A stretch of DNA of 64,000 nt from Thuidium tamariscinum. Lineage: Eukaryota > Streptophyta > Bryopsida > Hypnales > Thuidiaceae. Shown here in pieces: positions 21,602-33,347 of the stretch. The position numbers and the translations under genes were made by a program. Location of the stretch: NCBI GenBank assembly GCA_947034885.2, contig OX344752.2, positions 2,480,001-2,544,000 of the forward strand, given 5' to 3'. The stretch's first letter is position 1, and every line of letters begins with the position of its first letter. The notes beneath the pieces are model-generated. The model saw only the letters and a program-made list of their open reading frames with translations. It was not told the origin of the DNA and made no database searches.

Positions 21602-24579
21602 CTAGTTGGACTAATGAAGGATCCAAAAGTAGGTACTCTTGCATGTGATTTTGAAAATCAAATGCATCAAAAATCTTAAACCAACTTGTGCAAATTGGAC
21701 ACATGTTGGAAATCTTGCCTTACATGAAATGGTATTTTTTATAATCCCTACATTCCAATCTAAATAAAATCTCCAAACATCACAATATGTGCTAAACTAT
21801 GTCGGTATTATACTACTATACAAACAATGTATGCTACTATACAAGAATATATTATTGCATATGAATACTATACACAAATGTGATTATCATGTATTGTTAT
21901 TTGAAATCATAAAGTTGGTATTTAGCTATTAGAATTAACCTCTTGATCTTCTAATAAGTTCATGAGTTAGTACTAAAGGTTTCTATGAGCCTTCATCCTA
22001 AACCAAATATGAATTGCAATTTTTCTAACTTTAAAATCAAATAGGAAATTTCACTAGAAAATGTATAATTGATTGCAATGTATTGTTAGAAAGGTTAGTC
22101 TGTCAAATTTTTCATCTAAGTTTGCTTCATTGGAAAGAGCAAATTGTTGCGATCTTTTTATATGGTTGTGTGAATATGAAAAGGTCTCTAAATAATAGAA
22201 AATATATTCAATCATATGCCTTACAATATAATAATAAAATGGTGTTAAGTGTATTGTTAGATGTGCACAAATTTTGTATACCATAATGTAATCAAATGCA
22301 CTTCTAATTCTTACAATTAAAATTTAGGTAAAAACTTCTATATTTCCATTAAAAAAAACAATATTCTATAAGTATGTACAATGTGCTTAGGATTAAAACA
22401 ATCTCAAATCTACAATGGCTCTAATAAGTGTTCAAGTACTTTCAAAAGTTTCCATAACTAATTGAAAATTTAGATTTGCCCATGTTGAAATACAGATAAT
22501 GGGCTTATGTGATATGATTTTTCAAGAATTTTAAAAAATTTAAAAATAATTTTTTGATTTATTTATAATTTAATCAAACTTAGAAAGTATAATTAGGATT
22601 CTTTTAGAATTTTATGGTAAGAATTTCACAAATTTTAAAATTATATTGATTGAAACATTATTTTACTAAAATACAACTTCAAATTTTACATTTGTTGTAA
22701 TTCACTCCAAATCTTCAAAACATAAAACATAAAACATAACATTTTATATATTTTTCAAATTTTCTATGATTTTTGGAGATTTTTGAAATGAATTATAAAA
22801 AATATAAAAATTAAGAATCACATTTGAATCATTCCACTTACTACAAAATCTTGAAGAAATTTACTTATATTGAAAGTTGTTTTTTTCATTAATGAGTTTG
22901 ATTGAATTATTGAAAAAGAAGAGAAGTGTCTTTAAAATTTTGTAATTTTATTTTATGAAAGTATATTGCTTATGCTCCACTGTACCTAAGATTTATATAA
23001 AATCTCTAATTTTTCAATGAGCTGTGGCAATTTTTATAAGTAATTGAAACATTTTGAGAACCAATGTAAGAGGCAAAATTCCCCACATGATTATAAACTT
23101 GTAAGATTATTTACTCTTTGAATAGTACACCTTGAGAACATTAAAAACTAATCAAATTCTTGGTATTGTGTTGTTTTAAGTAGATATGGATTATCTATAT
23201 TTCTAATTGATAACCTTGTAAAGATGTTGTAGATCTAAAAGGTGTAATGAATACTTTCGTTTGTAATTGTAGAAACCAAAAATATACCTATTTGTCAAAG
23301 TATTTTGGTGACTACGTTGGTTATAGTGACTACATCCTTTTAGGTTGACTTTGTCATACAATTAGAAATGGTGATAGAAATGACTTGGAGGGTTGGAAAA
23401 GCCAAAGAGTTTGCTTAGAAATTTCACAACAGAAATAAGGTAAGACATTCTAGAAGGGATCGCTAATACAAAGGTACATTTTTCTTCTTCAATATACCAA
23501 TATTGTACATTTCAAAAGGCAATTGCTTTAATAACTATCATGTTCTAATTTTAAAAATTCATGATTAAGGTAGACGATCCATTTTCAATCACTTAAATAA
23601 ACCAACACATGTATTTTATGGATATAGTGAGGGAAAAAGATTCCTTGTTTAGAGAAATAGGAAAAAAATATTACTTTTTCTAGCAAATAGTAGAAATTCA
23701 TTTTGAAATGGTGCAATTTTGCACCATGGTGTCAAAAAAAGGGTTGATGATAACTTAGAACATCTCATGCAGATTTCAAAAAAGATTTCAAATTTTTATT
23801 CTATTTTTTCCTGCAAAAAAAAATCCTTGAATTTCTTTCATGAAGATTCTATTTGACCTATTCTTATTATATTGGTCACCCTATTTCCAACCACAGGCTA
23901 GTTACAAAATCAACAGTGCATCATTGTTAGTGATAATTATCGCTTCCAATGTATATCCTATGATCATTCTATGTTTTCAATGTAAGTTATATGTCCTCAA
24001 CATTTGTATTGCTCATGCTTTGCTTGAGTTAGATCATTTAAACCACAACTAATTTTAAACATATTATCCTAACTAGGAAAAAGTGGTTGATGAATAATGG
24101 GTTGGCTACCATAATTCCACCAAAGGTACAAAAAATATGAGACTACTTGCATGAGACGCCAATTTTATTTCTCCTCCTACAAAAATCAATTGAAAATTGT
24201 TTTAAGGAGCTTAGCTTCCTATTAAATGTAATGAGCTTGTAAGAGATTGCTTTTACAAGACCATATTTTAAAGTAGAACTATCTAGTACCACCATCCTCC
24301 CAATTCCACCACCTACAAGATCCTCCTATTTCTATCAGTATCTCAACCATTATCACAATCTTAGCAATCTTTTATCATGATGGCAATGCACTTGAAGAGT
24401 GGATATGTTAGTGTATGCTTTAACAAGGGTCTTCTTGTTAGAATGTCTTCATTCTTTTTGCAAATGATTTCTCTCAAACTTTTCAATCTCTGAAAAATAT
24501 AGAAGCTACCAAATAGCTTCTCCTAAGTACCTATATAACAATTATGTATGGTAATGGATTGGTTTACATTAGGGAAGAG
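21602..24579. other. AT-rich intergenic stretch
   Basis: Short frames (22054-22286 on both strands, 23840-24052) match nothing I know. 23270-23350 resembles 3550-3640, and 24080-24260 carries a fragment of the H2 family ('gccaattttatttctcctcctacaaaa', 'attgttttaaggagctt'). Otherwise it is A/T-rich sequence without terminal repeats, RNA genes or coding signal that I can see. Confidence 0.5.
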
Positions 24580-25835
24580 GCTCTTAACTTGCCTAGGCCC
24601 TAGGCTCTAAAAGTGCCCACCTTCTCAAATGTACATTGTTTGTATATAGTGCCTTTTCATCTTTACAAGAATAAACAAACAATGTACATTTGAGGAGGTG
24701 GGTAGTTTCAGAGCCCTATGCCATTTCAACATCAAAAAACCATAACTAACTCCACAAAGCTCCAATAGATATGAAATGACTTGAATTAGATGCCAATTCT
24801 ACTTGTCTTTCAAGAGAAATTTACTGAAAAATAATTTAAGAAGCTTCACCTCCTTAACCCCTAAACCCCTGACAGTGTTTTCACAAAAAAAATACTCCAA
24901 AACTGCCATTTCTAATACAAGAGCATTTTCTTAAACATATTTTTGACTCATGTAACCGTAGGATCTTGTAGTAAGGTGGTTTGTAAACATGTGGAAAAAA
25001 ATTCAGAAATTTCCACCGTGTAGATTGCAAGATATAAGCATTTGAATTGACAAAAACTGTTTTTTTATCCCTGCGAAAATCCGGGCAGCTGCACTTCACA
25101 AGGTCACATTTCTATGAAAAAAATTCAAAATGGTGGTTACTCTTTGAATTCATACTTAAATGCAAGTTGGCTACATTCTCAAAAAATTTCAAACCATTTG
25201 GAATTGTACAACATATAGGAAAAAATAAGTAAGTAGAAAGAAGTAAAAAATGAGCCAAAATACTAAATTGTGAACACTTTATTCATGGAATTGAAAATTT
25301 TCAATCCCAATGGTTAAAATGTTGAAATAAACAATATACACCTTTTGTTTTAATTTTTTTCCAAAAATATGAAAAATTGAATTAAATGAAGAATTTCAAA
25401 CTTTTTTTTGTACTGTAGAGATTCTGTAACTGGACGCAAACTACCCCAAACTCAAAATCTTCATAACTTTTGACTCATTGATCGGAATGGATTGATTCAA
25501 AGCTTCCCATGTCTGAGTGAACCTAAAGAATCAATTTGAAATTTCACTTTTTAAAAAAAAGTTTTTTCAGCTGCCCGGGATGCCCGCCAAGCAAACAAAG
25601 TGACATATCATGCCATAACTTTTTATCCACAAAGTCAAAAGTTATGAAAATTTTTGGGCCTTAAAGCTACTCCTCGGACATACATTGTATCAAAATTTCA
25701 AAGGAAAAAAATGAAAACACCATCCGTAGTGATCTGCCCAAAAAATCTATAATCTCAAAAAACGATGTTCAGGGGTTTAGGGGTTAAAATTCAGTTTCAG
25801 CACTGAGATGGGCTCTTTATGGACCTCCTCCCTTA
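24580..25835 (+). repeat. Dispersed repeat family H2, copy 1, split by TTAA copy C
   Basis: The parts at 24580-24853 and 25788-25835 align in order with 37000-37330: a hairpin flanked by GCCCACCTTCTCAAATG, then 'gagccctatgccatttcaac', 'tccacaaagctccaatagatatgaaa', 'gatgccaattctacttgtctttc', 'aaatttactgaaaaataa', 'cacctcc', and after the insertion 'aattcagttt' and 'tatggacctcctccc'. The hairpin arms are 24615-24643 and 24673-24701. The copy at 37000 has four bases (CCGA) at the place where this one has TTAA-element-TTAA. Confidence 0.7.
24854..25787 (-). mobile_element. TTAA-flanked TIR element, copy C, nested in H2
   Basis: TTAA at both ends with the best-preserved terminal inverted repeat: TTAACCCCTAAACCCCTG on the left, and its exact inverse on the right; similarity continues inward as TGTTTTCAC against GTTTTTTGAG. 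926 bp between the TTAA sites. It is very similar to copy I throughout, apart from that copy's nested insertion, so these two are among the youngest. The short minus-strand frame at 24881-25099 has a counterpart in copy I but matches no transposase. Confidence 0.88.
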
Positions 25836-26969
25836 TAACTTAGGAGCCACTCAGGTCCCTTTCTTCCACGTGGCAGTGCAGGCAATTTGCACATGCTGTC
25901 CTGTCTGCAATTTTGGAGTGGTCTGACCACAACTCAACTACTCATTTGTAAACAAAGAAGTTACTTAAGTGCGTGTCAATTTCTCACTGGATGGATGGCT
26001 TTTTAAGACTTAACTGAGGTCTGGAATGTTTCATGCCGATTGGCTCTTGAATGTACCCAGCCACCATGAGTGCCACATTTTATATGCTGAAAAAATCTGT
26101 GGAATTTTCAAGTATAAATGAAGAGAAATTGAGAAATTATGACTCCAACCACTCGAAGAAGTTGGCTTGTGCCAGAAAAGTATCTTTATTTAGGGACCCT
26201 TGTTGGGCTCTTAAAAGTTGGTTTCATGTAAGGTAAGTTAGAACCACCTATTCCCAACTAGGGACCCAAGCCCAACTTGTATGGTGCAGCACCTATTTGC
26301 AACCAAGGCTATGGTAGGAGGCTCATAAAGCATCCATCTAAGGATAGAATCATCCTTGCAGAAGATAGTATGAAAGTTAATAGGGTTTGCTTGATTTCAG
26401 TGGACAGAGAAGTAAAGATCAATTCTAATGCAAGTAGAATCAGAATTCTCTAAGCCATAATGAATAAACTACAATTTAATGAAGTAAAAATGCATAGGTA
26501 TCTATTATTGCTCATAGGTTGCAGAAATTCTCAGTTGTAACATGGATTTTAATAGAGCAAGTAAGTTCAAGAAGTAATGAAGGTAGAAGTGCACAAAGCA
26601 CATAAAAATCTGAATGGTGTCCTCATGAAATCAAAATTGGAGTGGTCTTCCATTTCATTTGCTTAAAAAAACAATCTAAAACAGTCTCCATGTCAGATGG
26701 AAATTGTGCATGTGGAAGCACATCCTCTCAGCATGGAGCCACCACTATTAGAAAAATTATTATTTTTCAGAAGGTTATTTTCACCAACAATGGAAGTAAG
26801 AACCAATCATTGGATCACTAGTAGTCACCTTGTCAAGAGCCAAAAACCAAGCACAAGGAACCCACATCCTCTGACCACTCAAACATTGCTTCATTTAAGA
26901 ACTTCTATAAGTTGTGTTTTTACCTTCCCTAGGGACTGCAAATGACTAGTCGCTTTTTGAGCCTCCTAC
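25836..26969. other. Stretch without a supported gene
   Basis: Slightly less AT-rich than its surroundings. Frames at 26051-26236 and 26697-26945 are short and match nothing I know. The word 'gtggtcttccatttcatttgcttaaaaaaa' near 26642-26672 resembles the LINE 3' tails at 18.9 and 19.3 kb and may be a decayed LINE end. Confidence 0.45.
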
Positions 26970-28535
26970 CATAGAAGAGATTTTCAATCAAAGTTTGGAA
27001 TGCACTTTCATCTCATTTTGAAGGTTGGGACTAATAAAGCCATGACACATGTCCCAAAGTGTCATAAAGTGTGTGGAAAATACCAAGTAGAAAAGTAGTC
27101 TCGGCTATGATCCGAATTGGAAGATTCTAGACATTGGCTATAGGTTCTAAGTACATTTTAGCTTTCAGAAATCATAATAATTTCAGTTTTGGGAATAAAA
27201 TTATGAAAAATTTGCAATCCCAATATTTCCTATTTTTCTAGATGAGAAAAATTGCATACCCTCATATTCTTCACAATCTATTCCAAAATTGCTTAAATGA
27301 TCTAGTATAGGTGGTTCTACCTTATACATCTATTTTTGTTTCAACATAATATACAAAAGAAAAATAAATCAACAAGTGGATTTTCCAAGGTTAGAAAAAT
27401 TGTCTTTTCTAGTTTGAAAAGTTTATGCTCCATTAGAAGGATAGAATGAAACCAACAATTGAATTAGTGCTTTGTTATGTGTTATGTGTCAAAACAACAA
27501 AATTAAATACAAACTTTTTAAGACTCCCAAAACCACCTTTCTAGTTATTAAATTGGTGTAGAAAGTTAATTTGACTTGTAAGCCATGGAGTAGCAAACTA
27601 AATGAGAGGTATATCTAGACAAACACTACTTTAGTTTAACTATTTAAATTTTATTTATTTATTGGTTAAACTTGAACTATTGCTTCATGACAATGTTTTG
27701 CAGGGCTAGAGTAGTTGATGCTCCCCACAATATAATCTAAGAAATCAAAGATTTCAACATTTTTAAAAGAGCTGAAAATTCAGCAAATATGTTAGGAATG
27801 ATGTAGACACTAATATTGGTAAAATTTGGTATATAATATAAGTGAAAACAAATCAATTGTAGTTGGAAGAGATAAGTGTAATAAGTTATAGAGTAAGTTT
27901 GATTTGTTTTGAACATGGGCCACCCATATGTGTTTAAATTAGGCGCCCTAAATACACTATTGACCCCCCAAAAGTCATCTTCACTTTGTATACTTATCCA
28001 ATACTAATCAATATGTACATATATCGGGGAAGTGATTTCAAAACCTCTACAAAAAAAGATTCAATTCTTTACAACTCTTGCATACAATATCTAAATGTCA
28101 AGTTCTTTAGTATATTAGAACCTCTTTTCACTTGCCAACAAGAAACATGACTACTTTAATTTTAATAACTAAAATAGAACCACATATACCCAATCACTTG
28201 AGCGCTTCTATGACTAATTATAAGCAATATGAGGCAATGTGAATTTTCTCTTATAGAAGGATAAAAAATATTTGGATTGTAAATTTTCCATATTTTAATC
28301 CCAAAGACTGATATTATTTTGAATTTTGGAAACCAAAAAGTGCTAAGAACCTATAGCCAATATCTAAAGTCTCCAAATTTGGATCATAGCCAAGACTACT
28401 TTCCTACTTGGTATTTCCTACACAATTTATGACACTTTGGAACATGTGTCATGCCCTCATCAGTCCCAACCTTGAAAAGAAAGAAAAAAACACATTCCAA
28501 ACTTGGATTGGAAATCTATTCAAATATTGATTGGA
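26970..28535. mobile_element. Long-terminal-inverted-repeat element (arms ~310 bp)
   Basis: The left arm (about 26970-27280) and right arm (about 28220-28535) are inverted copies: AAGTTTGGAATGCACTTT against its inverse, then 'gaaggttgggactaataaagccatgacacatgtcccaaagtgtcataaa' blocks, 'ccaagtagaaaagtagtc', 'ggctataggttctaagtac' and 'aaaattgcataccctcatatt'. The 940-bp interior has no coding frame and includes a diverged AGGTAGGTACACCC-type unit near 28000-28200. Long inverted arms without coding content fit a non-autonomous Mutator-like or foldback element. A single arm is also found at 36240-36560. The target duplication was not resolved. Confidence 0.6.
28000..28200 (-). repeat. Diverged unit of the AGGTAGGTACACCC element, inverse orientation
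   Basis: 'ttacaactcttgcatacaatatctaaatgtcaagttctttagtatattagaacctcttttcacttgcc' read in blocks is a decayed parallel of the left half of the 4847-5337 foldback (TTTGCATACGGTATCCAAAT, TGGAACAATCATGCTTTCAC). It sits inside the interior of the long-TIR element. Confidence 0.4.
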
Positions 28536-28574
28536 AGAATAGCTACATCCTCAAAATTAGATATTAGTCCTTAA

Positions 28575-28860
28575 GCCTAGAACGTTTGGAATCATGTCCA
28601 AAATTGATGTTTTTGGAAAATCATTATAAAGTACTATTTGGAAGAATATTTTGGGATTGTGATACAAACAAAAGTTGTAAATTTTGAGTTTTAGATTCCA
28701 TTCGTATGATTAGATTCTCCAATGCGATCACCAATATTTTTTTAGAAATTCTGAAAGGAAAATTTCAAAATCCCTTCAAAATTCAATTACAAGCAAAATA
28801 TTGTCATTTTTAAAGTAAAACTTGTTGGAGTGGGTTTGAAATGAGGTTCTCTTCATATGG
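28575..28860 (+). repeat. Dispersed repeat P, copy 2
   Basis: Parallels 10680-11000 ('aaattttgagttttagattcc', 'gcgatcaccaatatttttt', 'tctgaaaggaaaatttcaaaat', 'attgtcatttttaa', 'tgttggagtgggtttgaaatgagg'). Class unknown. Confidence 0.5.
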
Positions 28861-29217
28861 TGATTTTTTGAAATTTTTTGGTTCTTTGATTCCATAACCT
28901 TTTTTTTGCAAATTTGATTTTGAACTACAATGTACGCAAGTCAACCACTTGACATACTTCCACATTTGTAATTTAAAAAAATTATACTTTAGTAATACCA
29001 AATCCAACCCTTAGATAGAACAAAAACATTATTAAGAATTTCTAAAAATTAGGATGACTTCCACCCAAGCAATGATGAGACAAAAAAAATAATGTCAAAT
29101 CTATTCATTGTCTAGAAACTGGACATTGGCACGCTTCAGGGTTAACTAGGAAGGTGTGTTGCATAACAAAAAATGGTGGTTCAGGGATACTTGTGGCCTC
29201 ATTTCCCCACCTAAACC
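28861..29217. other. Stretch without recognisable features
   Basis: AT-rich. The minus-strand frame 28810-29007 is short and unrecognised. I see no repeat ends. Confidence 0.45.
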
Positions 29218-29468
29218 TTAAATCCTACCATCGAAGGTGGGCCCAACAAGATGAATGTTAGGTTCTTCAGATAAAAGTGAAAAAACCCTCCTATTTTGGG
29301 TCGTGTCTAGGATATGTTCTAGACCCATTCTAGCTAACTTAGGGTCTGCGATTGCAAATATGAATTCAGAATTTGCAAAAAATAAAAAATTGCAAAAAAT
29401 AAAAAATTCTTGCATTTCCCCCTGAGGTAAATCTACCTACTGGATCCACCTTCAATGGTAGGATTTAA
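29218..29468. mobile_element. MITE with ATCCTACCATCGAAGG ends, copy 1
   Basis: TTAA-ATCCTACCATCGAAGGTGG at the left and its near-exact inverse followed by TTAA at the right (243 bp between the TTAA sites; inverted repeat about 27 bp with a few changes). The interior contains 'gaattcagaatttgc' and two AAAATAAAAAATT units. It has a second copy at 63377-63630 in the same orientation. TTAA, TAA or TA could be the duplicated target. Confidence 0.75.
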
Positions 29469-30007
29469 AGTCCTGAATTTCCCCATGAACTCAAATCACA
29501 CACCCCTCCACCACGGCTTTTTTTTGACTTACTAGTGCCAGATTGCATTAGAAAAAATAATCTAGATATAAAACATCACAAAAAATGCCAAAAAACCTTG
29601 AATGGATTCACCAAACAACTTTGGAATTTAAAAAAATATTAGATGAAATTGCCTGATTGTGGATGAAAACCTTATTATACATCCAATAAGTGGATGAATG
29701 TTGCAATTTGGAAAACCACTATAACATTTTATATTGCCACTCTAGCACTTCTTCAAATATGAAAAAAAACAAAAAAAACTGGCCCTCCACATGTTGAATA
29801 ACTTCATGTCATGATGCTCCTCCAGACCCCCAAATTTAGTATTCAAGTTTCCAGATGGCAGAACCTGGTCGAGGCCAGTCCACAGACAAGAGTACTGGCA
29901 ACCTCTGTTATCTTTCTTCATTGTTTTCCCGGGAATGATGTCCATGTGCCTGGGCCATTGCACTTACAGATAAGCCTATTACTACCCTAATTTCCAATCT
30001 GAATATC
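29469..30007. other. Stretch without recognisable features
   Basis: AT-rich to 29.75 kb, then mixed. The minus-strand frame 29742-29963 matches nothing I know. Confidence 0.45.
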
Positions 30008-30182
30008 TTAGGGGCGTTTCACACTATGGCCGTCCAAGTCGAGAGGCCGTCGATTCCACCAATCAGATTTGAGAAACCATGATTTTCACCAATCAGATTT
30101 GAGAAATCATAATTTTCACCAATCAGATTTGAGAAAACCATGGCCTCTCGACTTGGACGGCCATAGTGTGAAACACCCATTA
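30008..30182. mobile_element. Tourist/Harbinger-like MITE with internal tandem repeat
   Basis: Target duplication TTA (30008-30010 and 30180-30182). Between them is a 169-bp element whose first about 39 bases (GGGGCGTTTCACACTATGGC, CGTCCAAGTCGAGAGGCC) are the near-perfect inverse of its last bases (GGCCTCTCGACTTGGACGG, CCATAGTGTGAAACACCCA). TTA duplication plus GGG...GTTTCACAC ends is the PIF/Harbinger-Tourist pattern. The interior consists almost wholly of three copies of a unit of about 31 bp beginning CACCAATCAGATTTGAGAAA. The strongly conserved ends imply recent movement. Confidence 0.85.
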
Positions 30183-30577
30183 GGACCAAGTCCAAGAGGG
30201 GCACATATTTTTCGGAGGGGTGTGCTTGTTTCACAAATCAAACCCCAAGTGGAATTATATCTTTTAGAACATAAATTGTAATTTTTGTGAATTTTTTAAG
30301 TGGTATGTCTTGAAATTACAAAATTGTTTGTAGAATGGAGTCATAAACACCCTGTGTACAACCCATAACCCACCTTGGAGTGTATCTATTAGCACTTAAA
30401 TATCCATCAATCAAAGAATGACACGTTACACATGTTGGAACCAATGCATTGATTTTGTTGTAAAAGTAAATGGATTTTGGATGAGTTTTATGGTCGAAGT
30501 GGGGTCAAAAGAAGGATGGCGGAAATAGGTAGATGATAGAGATGTATTGGTCTCTGTTAACTAAAGGTAGTTTGCTC

Positions 30578-31396
30578 TTAACCTCTAAAAGCCCAAGGGG
30601 TTAGGACAAAACGCAAATGTGTTATAAAATAGAAGTTCTATGACTTTTTTGAAGTTAGCATCAAAGAAGATAATGAGTAAAGTACAAAATGTAGAAAGTA
30701 TCCGTACGGTCAAAATTATAAAATTATTTTTAGATTCTCTTCAAATGAATTTTGAAGACATAACTTCAAAAATTCATCAAAAATACAATTTTTATATTTA
30801 GTACATGAAATTTTTTTTGATTGGTCAAAATTATGGTTTCTATTGATTTGTGAAAAAATGCAAAAGATCTAGTATTGAGAGTATAAACACTTTTCCAAAA
30901 TAGTAAGTTTTTCAACATTAGGCAATTCTAAACCTTTTGCACTATATCTCTAATAATTTTTGTTTGACTATACTGATCTTAGTTTTGAATATAAATGTTG
31001 AAAGACAACCCAATTTTGACTATAAGAAACCCATGTTTTAGGTGACGAGTCCTAATTTTTTATGACGAATTTTAGGTGATGTCAATGTTGACAACCCAAA
31101 AAATTTACGTCAACAAAAATGTGCAAGGTAACATCAATGTTGACAGTTCAATGTTTTTATGTTAACATTGATGTTACATTGGACATTTTTGTTGACACAA
31201 AAATTTTGGGTTGTCAACATTGACATCACCTAAAATCCGTCATAATAAATTAGTGCCCATCACCAAAAATGCAAGTTCCTTATAGTGTTTTCGAAACTAA
31301 GAATTTTTTTTGAAAAAATTTGTTTTTTCTGCCCGAAAATGTTGCCCAAAGTTGAGCAACAACCAAAAAATGGTCACTTGAGCATTTAGGGGTTAA
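30578..31396. mobile_element. TTAA-flanked TIR element, copy D
   Basis: TTAACCTCTAAAAGCCC at the left and GCATTTAGGGGTTAA at the right, 811 bp between the TTAA sites. The interior differs from copies A, C, E, G and I over most of its length, and about one third is a CACTA-like MITE (31018-31287), so the original element was nearer 540 bp. It may be a deletion derivative or a separate subfamily sharing only the ends. Confidence 0.6.
31015..31290. mobile_element. CACTA-like MITE, palindromic, nested in TTAA copy D
   Basis: Ends GACTATAAGAAACCC (first base decayed from CACTA) and GTTCCTTATAGTG, with TTT on both sides as a 3-bp target duplication (31015-31017, 31288-31290). The subterminal words GGTGACGAGTCC, TATGACGAATTTTAGGTGATG and their inverses are like those of plant CACTACAAGAAA-type elements. 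Almost the whole 270 bp folds back on itself, with a centre near 31148-31165. It is a non-autonomous CACTA derivative; no transposase is visible. Confidence 0.7.
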
Positions 31397-31700
31397 AAGG
31401 TTGCAATTTAAGTTAAGAGCTAATTGCAATTGCAACCTTTTAAGAGCTAATTGCATTACAAAGGGAAGCTAATTTCCTTGAAACAATTTTTAGTAAATTA
31501 TTGTAGGAAGAAAAATGAAATTGCATCTAATTCAAGAGTTTTTATGTTTTTTCCTAATGTAGACCTTCATGCAATTAGTTATGAATTCTTGAAGTTGAAA
31601 TGTATTGGTCTCTAAAAGTGATCACCTCCTAAAATGTACACTATTGATACATTGAAGAAAGAAAAATGTACCTTTGTATTAGTAGCTATTTTAGAGTACT
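31397..31700 (-). repeat. Dispersed repeat family H2, copy 3 (inverse)
   Basis: The reverse complement matches the H2 order: 'ggaggtgatcac' and 'agagaccaatacatttcaacttcaagaattc', 'actaattgcatgaaggtc', 'aattagatgcaatttcatttttcttcctac' and 'aatttactaaaaattgtttcaagga'. It lies immediately beside the right TTAA of copy D. Confidence 0.5.
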
Positions 31701-32219
31701 AGAATACCTTAATACATACAATAATTTACTAGTAAATGTATAGACAATCAATCATATAATATGTATTTCTAGAAGATTTTTACTAAAAATCTCCTTAAAG
31801 GTGACTATTTATAATCTTACTACTAGGACTATAATTTAAAACTCACTTAAGATACCCCATCTTGTAGTAGTGAATGGTTGGTATTTTGGTATTGCAATTG
31901 AACTTTGGACTTTTGCATTAAGGCAACTATTCCTTTGCCATCTACAGATCCAAGCCAAGAAAACAAAAATGTTCTAAAAAAACATGATATTCAAAGCATT
32001 CTCATTGGCCACAATTTTACAAATGAGAGTATTCAAAATTTCTATTTTCTTGCCAAGTAATTGATTTTCTAATGTCATTGAAGACTCTTGGAGTCAAATA
32101 GATGATGAAGAATGTTTTATATAAGACAAAAAAGCAAATGTCTATCTTTGGAATTTTGTTTAAAAAGTAAAGGTCTTGCACAATAGTTTGACCTCTAATG
32201 AATGCTCTTAATTTGTTTA
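31701..32219. other. Stretch without recognisable features
   Basis: AT-rich. I see no open frame of interest, inverted ends or RNA gene. Confidence 0.45.
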
Positions 32220-33175
32220 TTAACCCTTAAAGGACCAAGCTGCATTTTTTGGCAACATAGCAATTTTGGGCAGCTCACTATGAATGGAGTTTTTATTTTT
32301 TTTCTTTGAAATTTTCACACAATGTGTGCCCAAGGAGTAGCTTTTGAGGACCAACAATTTTCATAGCTTTTGAAGACATGGTTAAAAATTTATGGCATGA
32401 TATGTCACTTTCTTTGCTCGGCAGGCAGTCTAGGCAAAACAAAATTCTTTAAAAATGATTTTCTTAAGAATTTAAAAAAAAAATTGGTTTATTAGATTTT
32501 TTTTTATCTAAGTGGAAAGCTTTGAATCTTTCATTTTGATCAATGAGTCAAAAGTTATGAAGAGTTTTAGTTTGGGGTAGCTTGTGGCTAGTTATAGAAT
32601 CTCTACACTACAAAAAAAGTTTGAAATTCTTTATTTAATGCAATTTTTAATATTTTTGAAAAGAAGAAGAAGCAGTAGGTATATATTTTTTATTACAACA
32701 TTTTAACCATTGGAATTGGTATTTTTCAATTCCATATATTAATTGTTTATAATTTTGTATTTTAGCTCATTTTCTATGTCTTTCTACTCACTATTTTTTT
32801 CCTATATGTTGTACAATTCCGAATGATTTGAAATTTTTTGAGCATGTAGACAACTTTCCTGTAAGAATGAATTCAAAGAGTTGCAACCAATTTGAACTTT
32901 TTTTCTTACAAATGTGACCTTGTGAAGTGAAGCTGCCCGGATTTTTGCAGTGGTAAAAAAAGGCTTTTTATAGCTTCAAACACTGAAATCTTGCAATCTA
33001 CGTGGTGGAAAATTTTGAAATTTTTTCCTAATCTTTTGAAAGAATCTTACTACAAGATCTAATGGTTATATGTGTCAAAAAACAATTTTTTTCCCTAAGT
33101 TTTGGTACATGTATTAGAAATAGCAATTTTGGAGCGGTGTTAGTGAAAACATAGTCATGGTCCTTTAGGGGTTAA
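32220..33175 (+). mobile_element. TTAA-flanked TIR element, copy E
   Basis: TTAACCCTTAAAGGACC at the left and GGTCCTTTAGGGGTTAA at the right, a nearly perfect 17-bp inverted repeat including the TTAA. 948 bp between the sites. It carries all the family blocks in order: 'ggcaacatagcaattttgggcag', 'tggcatgatatgtcactttctttgctcggc', 'ttgatcaatgagtcaaaagttatgaa', 'ctatatgttgtacaattcc', 'gtgaccttgtgaagtgaagctgcccgga' and 'cttgcaatctacgtggtgg'. This is the reference orientation for the family in this annotation. Confidence 0.85.
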
Positions 33176-33347
33176 GCAAATGATTTACACAAGTTCCAAA
33201 AGGAGGATTTCCATATTAATCAACCCAATGTTCTAAAGTTAAGCAATTTACCTATAGTTGACCCACTACATACTAATGTAATTGCATTTAATTGTAGCCT
33301 AATTCTAAAACCACTCACTATTCAATTCTTGCCAAAATATATAACAT

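Noticed and set aside
24854-24871. Resemblance of the TTAA-family end (CCCCTAAACCCC) to the plant telomere repeat
   Set aside because: Only about one and a half units with an extra C, present at both transposon ends in inverse orientation; it is the terminal repeat, not telomeric DNA.
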